Shown: positions 46,971-55,173, counted from the first letter of the stretch. The stretch: DNA of 64,000 nucleotides from Marinococcus sp. PL1-022 (GCF_033845285.1 NZ_JAWXCX010000001.1:263495-327494), one strand, 5' to 3'. Notes: generated from the letters alone by a model not told the origin. Numbers and translations are program-made.

Positions 46971-48437
46971 ATGAAGAACATAGCTGACGAGGATTTGGAC
47001 CATATGGAAAAGAATCCTGGAGACACAGCACCGCTCGAGGGAAAGGAACTGGATAAACAGAAAATCAGCCGGGGGCAGCTGAGAAAAGGATTGATCAAAT
47101 CATTTCTGCTGACCTCCATTGCTGTAATTGTTTTCTTTGTTCCGGTAGTAGTGGACGGGGAGACTGATGTCGTATTCGGCTACTTGTATAACTTTCTTTT
47201 GAACCTTTCTGTGCCTTTCAGCTTGTGGCTGTTCACGGTTATGGTACTCGCCAATGCCGTAACGAGCATTTACGTGAAGCTCTTTCCAGAGCGCAGCGGA
47301 CGGCTGTTGGATTACTACGGGGGCGACACAGGTGTGCATATTTTCTTCTACGTACTGGGAGCAGTCTTTATGTCAGTGTACGCTCTTCACGACAGCTTTG
47401 CCGGATTCACCGGCCCGGAATGGATGGTGGGACCGGATACAGGCGGAACAATTATCCCTTCGATTGTGCTTACCGTTGGCTGGATCATTCCACTGGCGGC
47501 TGTGTTTATGCCGCTGCTGTTAAATTACGGAGCGCTTGATTTTATCGGCTCGATACTGGAGCCGGTCATGCGTCCGCTGTTTAAGGTGCCTGGTAAAAGC
47601 ACGATAGACGCTATTTCTTCTTTTGTCAGTTCGTCTTCTGTGGCTATTTTAATTACAAGCAGTCTGTACCGGATGAATGTTTATACAAAGCGCGAGGCAA
47701 TAGCGATTGCTACAAGCTTCAGTGCAGTCAGTGTCGGATTTGCAGTGCTTGTCATTAACACAGCAGAGTTAAGCCAGGATTTTCTGCAGGTATACTTTTC
47801 CGGTATGCTGATTGCGTTTATTATTTCCTTCTTTATGATCCGGATTCCGCCCCTGTCGAAGCAGCCCGACGTTTATTTTGACGGACGGGAGCAGACAGAG
47901 GAAGAGAGACAGGGCGAGGCGAAGTTTGAGTTTGGCATTATTCCGCGCGGCTTTCAGCGTGCGGCCAAAAGAGCTGAAGCAGCCAGACCGCTTGGCTCGG
48001 AAATGAAGGCGAGTGTGGCGGGAGCACTTGGTGTGCTTCCGCGGGTGGTGGCAATGCTTGCTTCCATCGGCATTACCGGTTTGATTGTCGCTCAGTATAC
48101 TCCCTTGTTTAACTGGCTGGGCATGCCGTTTATCCCGCTTTTAAATATTCTCGGTGTGCCTAACGCGGCGATGATCGCACCATCGATCCCCGTAGGTATT
48201 GCCGAAATGTTTCTGCCGGTACTATTAATCGCAGGAGATTTAGCGGCACTTGAAACGGGAGCAATTTATTTTGTAACGACGCTCTCATTGGTACAGATCG
48301 TATTCTTCTCTGAATCGATTGTCGTCATTAAAGCAACGAGGATGCCGGTAAAGCTCTGGGAACTGGTGGTCTGCTTTTTTCAGCGCACCTTAATCGCCAT
48401 TCCCATTATTGCTTTGTTTATGCATATGATGTACTGA
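46971..48437 (+). CDS. YjiH-family membrane protein with nucleoside-recognition (gate) domain
   Basis: About 488 residues: an acidic, charged N-terminus (residues 1-40), then around ten hydrophobic segments with the YjiH/gate-domain pattern (FVSSSSVAILITSSLYRMN, ATSFSAVSVGFAVLVIN, ALGVLPRVVAMLASIG). An ATG at 46965 is in frame, but ATG 46971 has better spacing from GGGAGGAG. It follows allophanate hydrolase by about 40 bp with no terminator, so it belongs to the riboswitch-controlled operon. Function unknown; a transporter for guanidine, urea or ammonium is inferred only from context. Confidence 0.82.
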   Translation: MKNIADEDLDHMEKNPGDTAPLEGKELDKQKISRGQLRKGLIKSFLLTSIAVIVFFVPVVVDGETDVVFGYLYNFLLNLSVPFSLWLFTVMVLANAVTSIYVKLFPERSGRLLDYYGGDTGVHIFFYVLGAVFMSVYALHDSFAGFTGPEWMVGPDTGGTIIPSIVLTVGWIIPLAAVFMPLLLNYGALDFIGSILEPVMRPLFKVPGKSTIDAISSFVSSSSVAILITSSLYRMNVYTKREAIAIATSFSAVSVGFAVLVINTAELSQDFLQVYFSGMLIAFIISFFMIRIPPLSKQPDVYFDGREQTEEERQGEAKFEFGIIPRGFQRAAKRAEAARPLGSEMKASVAGALGVLPRVVAMLASIGITGLIVAQYTPLFNWLGMPFIPLLNILGVPNAAMIAPSIPVGIAEMFLPVLLIAGDLAALETGAIYFVTTLSLVQIVFFSESIVVIKATRMPVKLWELVVCFFQRTLIAIPIIALFMHMMY

Positions 48438-48441
48438 TTAT

Positions 48442-48472
48442 AAAAAAGACGCCTTTAGCGGGCGTCTTTTTT
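48442..48472. terminator. terminator at the end of the guanidine operon
   Basis: AAGACGCC pairs with GGCGTCTT, flanked by A6 and T6, so it acts in both directions between convergent genes. Confidence 0.88.
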
Positions 48473-48483
48473 ATGCACCTATA

Positions 48484-49233
48484 TTATTGAAAAATAGCGG
48501 TGTACTGAAAGTTGAGCCGTTCGTAATTCTGCATGCGGTACATGTCGCGGGGAGTGTCCTCCTGATCCGCCACAAGAAAGATTGCTTTACCTGGGAATAG
48601 ATTCATGGCAAACTGCTGCAGGGCGTGGCCAATGCCTTTTCGTTGCAGCTCATCGTGCACAAACAGGTTATCCATTTCGACGGCATGGTCGCCGGCAATC
48701 AGTTCCACGAAGCCGGCCGGACGGCCGTGGTAGTAGGCGATCAGCTGGATAAACGAAGCATCATGAAACTGCTGCTCGAGCATGTGTTGCTTTTGGGCGG
48801 CGTACGCTTCGCCGAGAGGGAGATCCTGCTCAAGCTGCATAGCGAGAAATGCGGGCAGGTTTTCAACATCGACAAGCTGGATATCGCATCCTTCAGGGGC
48901 AGCTTTTCGCGGAAAGTCCTCAGGCCGGATGGCATACAGCTCCATAATGCTTACATCATAGAGGGCGCTGTGCAGATACTGATTTAACGCCTGCGATAAC
49001 TCTGTATTTGGAGGGAAATGGAATTTTAAATGCTTTAAGCCCCGGGTACTGTGAAAGTCGCGCAGGTAGGCTTCGATCTCCTGAAAGTAATCAGGCGCCG
49101 GTATCTGTTTAAATGAAATAAAATTGCTGTCGAAGTGATCCTTCCATTTTTCGGAATGGTAGTGACGGTAATTGCGGTGGTCTTCGATGAGCGTCCCAGG
49201 GGTATGCACGTGGTGAAACGTAATAGGAAGCAC
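48484..49233 (-). CDS. GNAT-family acetyltransferase with extended N-terminus
   Basis: About 249 residues. The GNAT domain is in the C-terminal half: AIYYHG-like strand IAYYHGRPAGFVEL, then MDNLFVHDELQRKGIGHALQ (acetyl-CoA loop, near 195-215). The N-terminal 120 residues (His-rich start, KFHFPPNTELSQAL) form a separate, unassigned domain. GTG 49233 is preferred because AAAGG lies upstream; a TTG at 49251 is also in frame. Substrate unknown. Confidence 0.75.
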   Translation of the reverse strand: MLPITFHHVHTPGTLIEDHRNYRHYHSEKWKDHFDSNFISFKQIPAPDYFQEIEAYLRDFHSTRGLKHLKFHFPPNTELSQALNQYLHSALYDVSIMELYAIRPEDFPRKAAPEGCDIQLVDVENLPAFLAMQLEQDLPLGEAYAAQKQHMLEQQFHDASFIQLIAYYHGRPAGFVELIAGDHAVEMDNLFVHDELQRKGIGHALQQFAMNLFPGKAIFLVADQEDTPRDMYRMQNYERLNFQYTAIFQ

Positions 49234-49271
49234 GGGTATCAGGCCTTTCAATCTTATAATAAAGACAAATA

Positions 49272-49979
49272 TTATTTTGAGGGAGTTGTCACGATAATAA
49301 TTGTACTTTTGTCTTTTTCAAAATTCCAGTCGATAAAGATGTCCTCCACCTTTGCCCCTAACAGCTCGGTGAAGAGATCTTCTTCCATAAATAATTCTTT
49401 TTCGAGCTCGCGCTTGGCAATTTTTAAGACATTATCGTAACCAAGAGCAATCAGCCGCTTCTCGATAGGGACAAGGATACCGGTCCGGACAATCAGCGTC
49501 GTCCGGTTGTTCACCTGGACTGAGGAAACGTCGTCGGGCACGCGTTCAGCTTTGTTGCTTGTTTCCCTGATCACCTGCTCAAGCTTTTGTTTGTTTGGAT
49601 ATTCTTTTTCGATTGGTTCGGAGTTCTCACCAGCTTTTTGATAGGATTCGGGCTTTAACCCGATAATGACACCGGAGCGGCGTTCCATGTTCCAGTCGTA
49701 AAACAGCTCGTTTAATTCGATGCCGGTCGTGCTCTCCACATAGCGCTTCACTTCGGGAATAATTGTTTTCATCATGCTTTCCCGGAGTTCATGCACGGCT
49801 TCGGGGCCCTTGTCTTCAAGCAGATGCTCTTCGATCGAAGACATGAATTCGCGCAGGAAAATGATGGCGTGTGTCTCTCCGAGAGTCACATAGGCGGCCT
49901 GAGGCCCTCTGCCGAAAGAGTCCCGGAGCAGCCGGCCGACGTAGCTTGCGATGTCCTTTTGTTTTGTTTGAATATCCAT
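49272..49979 (-). CDS. MpsC/DUF2294-family protein with two similar halves
   Basis: 235 residues, soluble. Two similar halves are visible: the first ends near residue 110 with ELNELFYDWNMERRSGVIIG, the second ends with VEDIFIDWNFEKDKSTIIIV. The corresponding starts are THAIIFLREFMSSIEEHLL and TLIVRTGILVPIEKRLI. This family (PF10057) is annotated as MpsC of a Na+-linked membrane-potential system, but its biochemical role is unclear. ATG 49979 follows AAAGGAGAATTCCAGTG. It is divergent from the structured leader at 50.1 kb, across a very A+T-rich spacer. Confidence 0.8.
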   Translation of the reverse strand: MDIQTKQKDIASYVGRLLRDSFGRGPQAAYVTLGETHAIIFLREFMSSIEEHLLEDKGPEAVHELRESMMKTIIPEVKRYVESTTGIELNELFYDWNMERRSGVIIGLKPESYQKAGENSEPIEKEYPNKQKLEQVIRETSNKAERVPDDVSSVQVNNRTTLIVRTGILVPIEKRLIALGYDNVLKIAKRELEKELFMEEDLFTELLGAKVEDIFIDWNFEKDKSTIIIVTTPSK

Positions 49980-50080
49980 CACTGGAATTCTCCTTTATTG
50001 TTAAATTTTTATAATATATATCATAAAAAAGGTGGATATTTCATTATTTATATGATAATTTTAATATATTAATAATATGA

Positions 50081-50228
50081 CTGTTGGAAGCACAGCCAAC
50101 GGTTTGTGACGTTTCCCGTAAACGAAAGCAGTAATGTAAAAATATCTGTACCAACGGCCGCATGAGAAAAGACGGAGCGCTTTTTCTTCACAGCCAGTAT
50201 CAAGAGCTTTCTTGGTGCTGGCTTTTTA
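50081..50228 (+). ncRNA. Unassigned structured leader RNA ending in an intrinsic terminator
   Basis: CTGTTGG at 50081-50087 can pair with either of two identical CCAACGG copies (50096-50102 and 50151-50157). CGTTT/AAACG forms a further hairpin near 50110-50125. The leader ends with a terminator (50192-50228: AGCCAG...CTGGCT with a CAAGA/TCTTG inner stem, then TTTTTA), 30 bp before an 81-residue gene. The alternative pairing is attenuator-like. It matched no riboswitch class that could be recalled. Confidence 0.5.
50192..50228 (+). terminator. terminator upstream of the 81-residue gene
   Basis: AGCCAGTATCAAGA pairs with TCTTGGTGCTGGCT (G-U pairs included) around a short loop, followed by TTTTTA. 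Confidence 0.78.
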
Positions 50229-50258
50229 TTTCACTAACTTCTGGAGGAGAGGGAAAAT

Positions 50259-50504
50259 ATGGAGCTTCGGTACGCGTATTGGTGCAATAGAAAATTAAGT
50301 GAAGTCATTGTCGGGTGGGAAACAGACCTGGATTATTTAAAGAAAAAAGGATACATGATTTATCTCTGCTGTGACAATGCCGAACTGTACAATGCCGTGA
50401 AAAGCTACTGGATGCAGGAGTGGATCATTACCGTAGTATCTGAATTACCCGAATTTTCCGAACTTCTCCATCATGAATACGCACGGGAAAATATGCGTGT
50501 GTAA
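50259..50504 (+). CDS. Hypothetical 81-residue protein
   Basis: No family recognised. The product is small, soluble and aromatic-rich (YAYWCNRKLSE, YWMQEWIITVV), with cysteines in WCNRK and YLCCDNAEL. ATG follows GGAGGAGAGGGAAAAT, a good ribosome site, which supports a real gene. It is isolated behind the structured leader and terminator, with a UDG-like gene converging from the right. Confidence 0.6.
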   Translation: MELRYAYWCNRKLSEVIVGWETDLDYLKKKGYMIYLCCDNAELYNAVKSYWMQEWIITVVSELPEFSELLHHEYARENMRV

Positions 50505-50562
50505 TGCATTATTGCACCCAGTCACTATAACATAGAAAGGGGAAAGAAAATATGCGGGGCTG

Positions 50563-51186
50563 TCAGAGCTTGGAAAGGAGGCGGTTGAGGCTGCAGAAAT
50601 GCTTTCGGATCACGGCTTCGAGCGAGCGGTTATACAGGCTCGCTGCCGGATGATACAGAGGGAAAATCAGATAATGCTCCCGGCTCCATATGTACCCTTC
50701 CCCTGAAGCGCTCACCTGCCTGACAGATGAAGTAAATTGTTTGCCGGCAACATCCGGCATAGGTGGAAAATAGCCCAAAAGCCGCCAGTAAGGGGTGCGC
50801 CCCATGGGACAGATAATTTTAGGCGCAGCCGAGCGGATCTCCCAATCCAGAAGCGGTGCATGAGCCATAATTTCCTTTTGGTTCGGTGTCCGGTTGTATT
50901 TGCGCGGGACACCTGATGGCGTGTGGCTCCAGCGGTACGGACGACTTTTGACCGTTCGGGTAACGTAGATGTCTTCCACCGGATATGGAAGAAGCTCCAG
51001 ATAGGAAAGAAACTGCCTGCCGGCACGTCCGTCGTACGGGCCGCCGCCTGTAATTTCTGTTTCCCCCGGCGCTTCGCCGATCATCATAATCAAAGGATCG
51101 GGCGGATTTGGCCCGTCGAGAAAGCTCTCACACTGATGGCCTTCCATTCTTTTTTTCGCCTCTTTCACTGCGGTTTTTGGAAGCAC
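50563..51186 (-). CDS. Uracil-DNA-glycosylase-like protein, paralogue 2
   Basis: 207 residues, clearly homologous to the protein at 25381-26007 through its length: MIGEAPGETE, GPYDGRAG, YNRTPNQKEI, CPMGRTPYWRLLG and YHPAASLYNRS. As in paralogue 1, positions that hold Fe-S cysteines in family-4 UDGs read VKSRP and AHAP, and CESFL keeps only one N-terminal Cys. GTG start follows AGGAGAGGATACAT. Base-excision repair of uracil or another damaged base is the likely role. Confidence 0.82.
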   Translation of the reverse strand: MLPKTAVKEAKKRMEGHQCESFLDGPNPPDPLIMMIGEAPGETEITGGGPYDGRAGRQFLSYLELLPYPVEDIYVTRTVKSRPYRWSHTPSGVPRKYNRTPNQKEIMAHAPLLDWEIRSAAPKIICPMGRTPYWRLLGYFPPMPDVAGKQFTSSVRQVSASGEGYIWSREHYLIFPLYHPAASLYNRSLEAVIRKHFCSLNRLLSKL

Positions 51187-51278
51187 ATGTATCCTCTCCT
51201 GCGTATGTCCTGACTTTTCTATACCCGGGCGCGAAATATTCTATACTTGTGATAGGATAGATAAAGGAGGTGGGGCGT

Positions 51279-52007
51279 GTGCAGCAGAAGCACATTATGT
51301 GGTTTGACATTATTTTTTACGTCGTCTTTCCAATCTTCATCTGGAACATGGCGCGGGACTATACAGGTGATTATATAGCGATGCTTATATCCTCGGTACC
51401 GGGGATAATATATACAGTATATCGCTTCGTACTGCTGAAAAAGGTAAATACGTTCGGGATTTATATGATTGCTACCCTGATCATCGGCACTGTTCTCGAT
51501 CTTATTGCCGGCGGCGGATTACAGCTTTTGTGGAATAATATTTACTACGATTTTGTTATGGGTGCCTTTTTTATTTTAACCGTCATTTTTATGCGGCCGA
51601 TCTGGCTCTTTTTCACCGTCGATTTTATGGAGCTGCAGGGCGGAGACCGTAAGCAGCTGAAAAAGCAGTTTTACGTACGCAAATACTTATGGGTATTTCA
51701 GGCGATTACGCTTTTTTTCGCTCTCCGGGAATTTATTCTCGCGTTCGTTAAAATCTGGCTTGTGCAGAGCTACGGTGTGGAAGCCTTCGATGAAGGGATT
51801 ATTCTGCGGCAGGTGCTTTCGTGGACCATGAGCTTTATTGCCGTTGTCGGGTTTATCTTTATTGCCAAGTGGCTGCATGAAGACGGCATCGATGCCGGGG
51901 AAATCACAAACACCGGCCAGAATCGCGAAAACGAAGAGAAGGACAACGAAGCAAAGGACGAAGCGCCGGAAAACGAGCGGGAAAAAACATCTGATCAAAG
52001 AACGTAA
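51279..52007 (+). CDS. Hypothetical multi-pass membrane protein (VC0807-like)
   Basis: 242 residues with five or six TM segments (about 7-25, 32-48, 58-80, 85-108, 138-155, 180-205) and a highly charged, Glu/Asn-rich C-terminal tail of about 35 residues. The pattern resembles the VC0807 family of unknown function. GTG 51279 lies eight bases after AAAGGAGG; the GTG at 51270 overlaps that site and is rejected. Confidence 0.7.
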   Translation: MQQKHIMWFDIIFYVVFPIFIWNMARDYTGDYIAMLISSVPGIIYTVYRFVLLKKVNTFGIYMIATLIIGTVLDLIAGGGLQLLWNNIYYDFVMGAFFILTVIFMRPIWLFFTVDFMELQGGDRKQLKKQFYVRKYLWVFQAITLFFALREFILAFVKIWLVQSYGVEAFDEGIILRQVLSWTMSFIAVVGFIFIAKWLHEDGIDAGEITNTGQNRENEEKDNEAKDEAPENEREKTSDQRT

Positions 52008-52033
52008 AAGCAGCCGCGAATGGCTGCTTTTTT
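52008..52033 (+). terminator. terminator after the VC0807-like gene
   Basis: AAGCAGCC pairs with GGCTGCTT, followed by T run. Confidence 0.85.
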
Positions 52034-52144
52034 AGTTTGTCAGGCGTGAAGCACCGACGGATGGAAACGGGTGGAAATGATCGCCGGAAATCGGTAAAAT
52101 AGCAGGGAGATCTTTGGTTATTACAGAAAGCGGGCTGCATACAT

Positions 52145-52909
52145 ATGGATGAGTTTTCATTATCGATTTTATTGTTTTTGATTGTGATCGGTTTTCTCGC
52201 TGCGTTTGTCGATGCGGTAGTTGGCGGGGGCGGGCTGATTGCCATGCCGGCGCTTCTTTTTACCGGCATGTCACCGCAGACGGCGCTTGGTACGAATAAG
52301 CTCGCGGGCACCATGGGCTCCGGCACGAGCATGATTTCCTTTCTCCGGCACGGGCAGATTAATAAACGTCTTGTGTTTACGCTTTTTCCCCTGGCGTTTG
52401 TGGGGTCGGTCCTCGGCGTCATCGTCGTGCAGCGGATCCCGCCGGATATTCTGGAGCCGATCATTTTAATTTTGCTTGTCGTCGTAACAATTTATACGCT
52501 TGCGAACAAAAATCTGGGCACCCTGTCCACCTTTCAGAGCATAACCCGGAAGGTGTGGCTCGTCGGCGCACTTATCGCTGTAGTCCTCGGATTTTACGAC
52601 GGCTTTCTTGGGCCTGGGACGGGCTCATTTTTGCTGTTTGCCTTTATTTTTCTCGGTTTTAACTTTGTCGAAGCTGCCGGAAACGCCAAAGTGCTGAATT
52701 TTGCAAGTAACATTGGCGGACTGCTTGCGTTTATCTGGTTTGATTCGATACATTACGCGTACGGTCTGCCAATGGGGATCGCTATGATTGCTGGCGCATA
52801 CGTCGGGGCAAATGTTGCCATTAAAAAAGGCTCGGCCTACGTGAAGATGCTGTTTATCATCGTGACTATTGCTTTAATTGCCAAAAATGCCTGGGATTAT
52901 TTAATGTAA
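52145..52909 (+). CDS. TSUP/TauE-SafE family anion exporter
   Basis: 254 residues with about eight TM segments and the two TSUP repeats: FVDAVVGGGGLIAMPALLF with LGTNKLAGTMGS in the first, and FYDGFLGPGTGSFLLFAF with NAKVLNFASN in the second. Members move sulfite, sulfonates or organic anions. The ribosome site ahead of ATG 52145 is weak. It is preceded and followed by terminators, so it is a single-gene unit. Confidence 0.92.
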   Translation: MDEFSLSILLFLIVIGFLAAFVDAVVGGGGLIAMPALLFTGMSPQTALGTNKLAGTMGSGTSMISFLRHGQINKRLVFTLFPLAFVGSVLGVIVVQRIPPDILEPIILILLVVVTIYTLANKNLGTLSTFQSITRKVWLVGALIAVVLGFYDGFLGPGTGSFLLFAFIFLGFNFVEAAGNAKVLNFASNIGGLLAFIWFDSIHYAYGLPMGIAMIAGAYVGANVAIKKGSAYVKMLFIIVTIALIAKNAWDYLM

Positions 52910-52910
52910 A

Positions 52911-52935
52911 AAGTCTTCAAACGAAGGCTTTTTTA
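52911..52935 (+). terminator. terminator after the TSUP gene
   Basis: AAGTCTTC pairs with GAAGGCTT (one G-U) around AAAC, followed by TTTTTA. Confidence 0.75.
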
Positions 52936-53160
52936 TTTTCTTTTAAATTTTTTTTTAAAAAGTGATCCATTTGAAAGCTTTGTGCGTAAACTAAGTAGCT
53001 TCTAAACAAGAGCATCATAGCTGTGCTCTTTATCGCTCTCTGATTCTGAGAAATTATCTGTTCCATCCATCGGAACTTTGGCTTTTTGGAGCGGGAGGCA
53101 ATGCTGTCATAAAAGCTGGATGAATGATTTTGGCAGCAGATTAAGACATCGATGGATATA
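52936..53160. other. gene-free stretch, possible decayed gene or small RNA
   Basis: No frame with a ribosome site was found. A minus-strand frame encodes a basic, transposase-like stretch (KKPKFRWMEQIISQNQ and SFQMDHFLKKNL) but has no start signal, so it may be a remnant. A perfect 16-bp hairpin closes the stretch at 53161. Confidence 0.35.
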
Positions 53161-53206
53161 AAGGAGAGCGATTGAGCAACCGGGGCCTCAATCGCTCTCC
53201 TTTTAT
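53161..53206. terminator. orphan perfect 16-bp terminator hairpin
   Basis: AAGGAGAGCGATTGAG pairs exactly with CTCAATCGCTCTCCTT around a ten-base loop, followed by TTATTTAT. No adjacent gene needs it. Confidence 0.75.
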
Positions 53207-53291
53207 TTATGGTTGCCCGACTACGGTTGGGTTTGCCCTGCATCTCCGGTACAATGGAAGATGCAGTGTGAACAAGTAGGAGGGAACCAAT

Positions 53292-53927
53292 ATGAAAATA
53301 GTTGTATTTGGTGCGACGGGCAATACCGGAAAACGTTTTGTTCGAAAAGCATTAAAAGAGGGCAGCGAGGTAGTGGTTTATGCCCGCCAGCCGGAAAAAT
53401 TATTAATTGATAACGAAAATTTAACTGTTCATGAAGGAAAAATTACGAATTACCAGAACGTTTATGACTCCCTAAAGGGCGCTGACGCAGTGGTCAGCCT
53501 GCTCGGACGCAAGGAAGCGGCGAAGGGAACGCCTCTCAGTACAGGCATGTCCCACATCGTGAATGCGATGCAGGAGCGAAACATCAGCCGTCTCGTGGCA
53601 GTCACGAGCTCGGATGTAAAAATCCCGAAGGACGGCGCGTCCAAGCGATTCAGTCTGCTCACCGCGGGATGGAAAGTGGCGAAGTTTAAAGGCTCAAATG
53701 AAAATGCGAATGCCGCTGATATTATCCGACAGTCAAATCTGGACTGGACCCTGGTGCGGGTGCCAGTGCTTTCCGATAAGCCTTCCGGCGAAAACGCGCC
53801 CACCGTAGGCTATCCCGGCCGGCATGATCTGAAAAACACTCTCTACCGCCAGACGCTGGTGGATTTTCTGTACGAACAGCTTGAAACGAGTGACTTTTCC
53901 AGGGAAGCTCCTGTATTAAGCAACTAA
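53292..53927 (+). CDS. NAD(P)H-binding SDR, NmrA-like
   Basis: 211 residues with the atypical SDR nucleotide motif VFGATGNTGKRFV at residues 4-16, then DAVVSLLGRKEAAKGT and LVAVTSSDVKIP. It resembles small NmrA/flavin-reductase-like dinucleotide-binding proteins that act as redox sensors or reductases. ATG follows AGGAGGGAACCAAT. A strong terminator follows. Confidence 0.84.
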   Translation: MKIVVFGATGNTGKRFVRKALKEGSEVVVYARQPEKLLIDNENLTVHEGKITNYQNVYDSLKGADAVVSLLGRKEAAKGTPLSTGMSHIVNAMQERNISRLVAVTSSDVKIPKDGASKRFSLLTAGWKVAKFKGSNENANAADIIRQSNLDWTLVRVPVLSDKPSGENAPTVGYPGRHDLKNTLYRQTLVDFLYEQLETSDFSREAPVLSN

Positions 53928-53934
53928 ATACGCT

Positions 53935-53973
53935 AAAAAGCAGGGCCGAAGTTTTTTCGGTCCTGCTTTTTTT
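53935..53973. terminator. terminator between the NmrA-like and MetE-like genes
   Basis: AAAGCAGGGCCGAA pairs with TTCGGTCCTGCTTT, with A- and T-rich flanks for both directions. Confidence 0.87.
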
Positions 53974-53981
53974 ATTCTGTA

Positions 53982-55100
53982 TTATCCCTGCCATACATCT
54001 TTTGCGATGGCTACGACGTGCTCGAGCTTTTTCCACTGTTCGTCTTCAGTAAGAACGTTGCCTTCCTCTGTCGATGCGAATCCGCACTGCGGGCTCAGGC
54101 ACAGCTGCTCAAGCGGAACATACTCAGAGGCTTCCATGATTCTTGCTTTCACGTCCTCCGCGTTTTCAAGCTCTCCGCTTTTGGAGGTGATCAGGCCGAG
54201 CACGACCTGCACGTCCTCGCGGTTAATGAAGCGGAGCGGCTGGAAATCACCGGCACGGTCGCTGTCATACTCGAGGAAAAAGCCGTCCACGTTGACGCTG
54301 CCAAACAAAATATCAGCTACCGGCTCATAGCCGCCGGAAGAGATCCACGTGGAACGGAAATTGCCCCGGCAGATGTGCATTGTAATCGTCATATCCTCCG
54401 GCTTGTAAGCAATGGCTTCATTGACCGCGCGTGCATGGCGTTCGACCAGGGAACGATGGTCGGTGCCCTCCTGGTTCATCCGCTCCACCTGTTCCTCGGA
54501 GCACAGGTATGCCCAAGATGTGTCGTCGAGCTGCAGGTAGCGGCATCCAGCATCATAAAACGCCTGAATTGCTTTTTGATACGCCTTCGCCAGGTCTTCG
54601 ATCATGTCCCCCGGGCCGCTGTAAAGGTCGGTTTCAATCTCGCTTCGAAGGTGCAGCATATTCGGACTTGGGATCGTAAATTTTGCCTCGGTGCTCCCGG
54701 TGATCTGATGAAGGTACCGGAAATCCTCGAGCATCGGGTGCTTATCGCTGAAATCAATTTTCCCGGTCACTTTAATACCGCGGGCCTTCGTCTGCACGCC
54801 TTCAAACTGTATACCCGAGTCTTTATCGTAGGCCTCCACGCCAATTAAATCTTCAAGAAAGTCAAAGTGCCACCAGGCGCGGCGGAACTCTCCATCTGTG
54901 ACAGCCTGAAGCCCTGTTTCTTTTTGCTTCTGAACGATGCGCTCGATTTCTTTATCCTCTACACGGCGCAGCTCGTCTGCGGAAATGGATTCATTCGCAT
55001 AGTTTTCCCGTGCTTCTTTAATAGCGGCAGTACGCAAAAGGCTTCCTACCTGGTCTGCCCGGTAGGGAGCTTTTGTCCGCCAGGATGCTGATTGTGCCAT
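53982..55100 (-). CDS. MetE C-terminal-like methyltransferase (YxjG/YxjH type)
   Basis: 372 residues, matching the stand-alone C-terminal half of cobalamin-independent methionine synthase. PYRADQVGSLLR opens it; the zinc ligands lie in TITMHICRGNFRS (His and Cys) and LCLSPQCGFAS (Cys). B. subtilis YxjG/YxjH use S-methyl donors to methylate homocysteine and carry an S-box leader; no S-box is seen here. Start ATG follows AAAGGAGAGAGAGT. Exact methyl donor not known. Confidence 0.9.
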   Translation of the reverse strand: MAQSASWRTKAPYRADQVGSLLRTAAIKEARENYANESISADELRRVEDKEIERIVQKQKETGLQAVTDGEFRRAWWHFDFLEDLIGVEAYDKDSGIQFEGVQTKARGIKVTGKIDFSDKHPMLEDFRYLHQITGSTEAKFTIPSPNMLHLRSEIETDLYSGPGDMIEDLAKAYQKAIQAFYDAGCRYLQLDDTSWAYLCSEEQVERMNQEGTDHRSLVERHARAVNEAIAYKPEDMTITMHICRGNFRSTWISSGGYEPVADILFGSVNVDGFFLEYDSDRAGDFQPLRFINREDVQVVLGLITSKSGELENAEDVKARIMEASEYVPLEQLCLSPQCGFASTEEGNVLTEDEQWKKLEHVVAIAKDVWQG

Positions 55101-55173
55101 ACTCTCTCTCCTTTAAAAACCATTGATGAAATATCTTGAAGCTTATCAAAATTTTGAATAGAAGTAAATTGCT

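Noticed and set aside
50081-50228. c-di-AMP (ydaO), guanidine-II, fluoride or TPP riboswitch for the leader RNA
   Set aside because: None of the conserved core strings of these classes is present; kept as unassigned.
52917-53243. 108-residue minus-strand frame as a functional gene
   Set aside because: No start signal, spans two terminator hairpins; at most a transposase-like remnant.
54018-54848. 276-residue plus-strand open frame across the MetE-like gene
   Set aside because: Antisense shadow of a gene with visible zinc-ligand motifs.
55101-55173. S-box (SAM-I) leader for the YxjG-like gene
   Set aside because: The spacer is only about 70 bp and has no S-box core or terminator structure.
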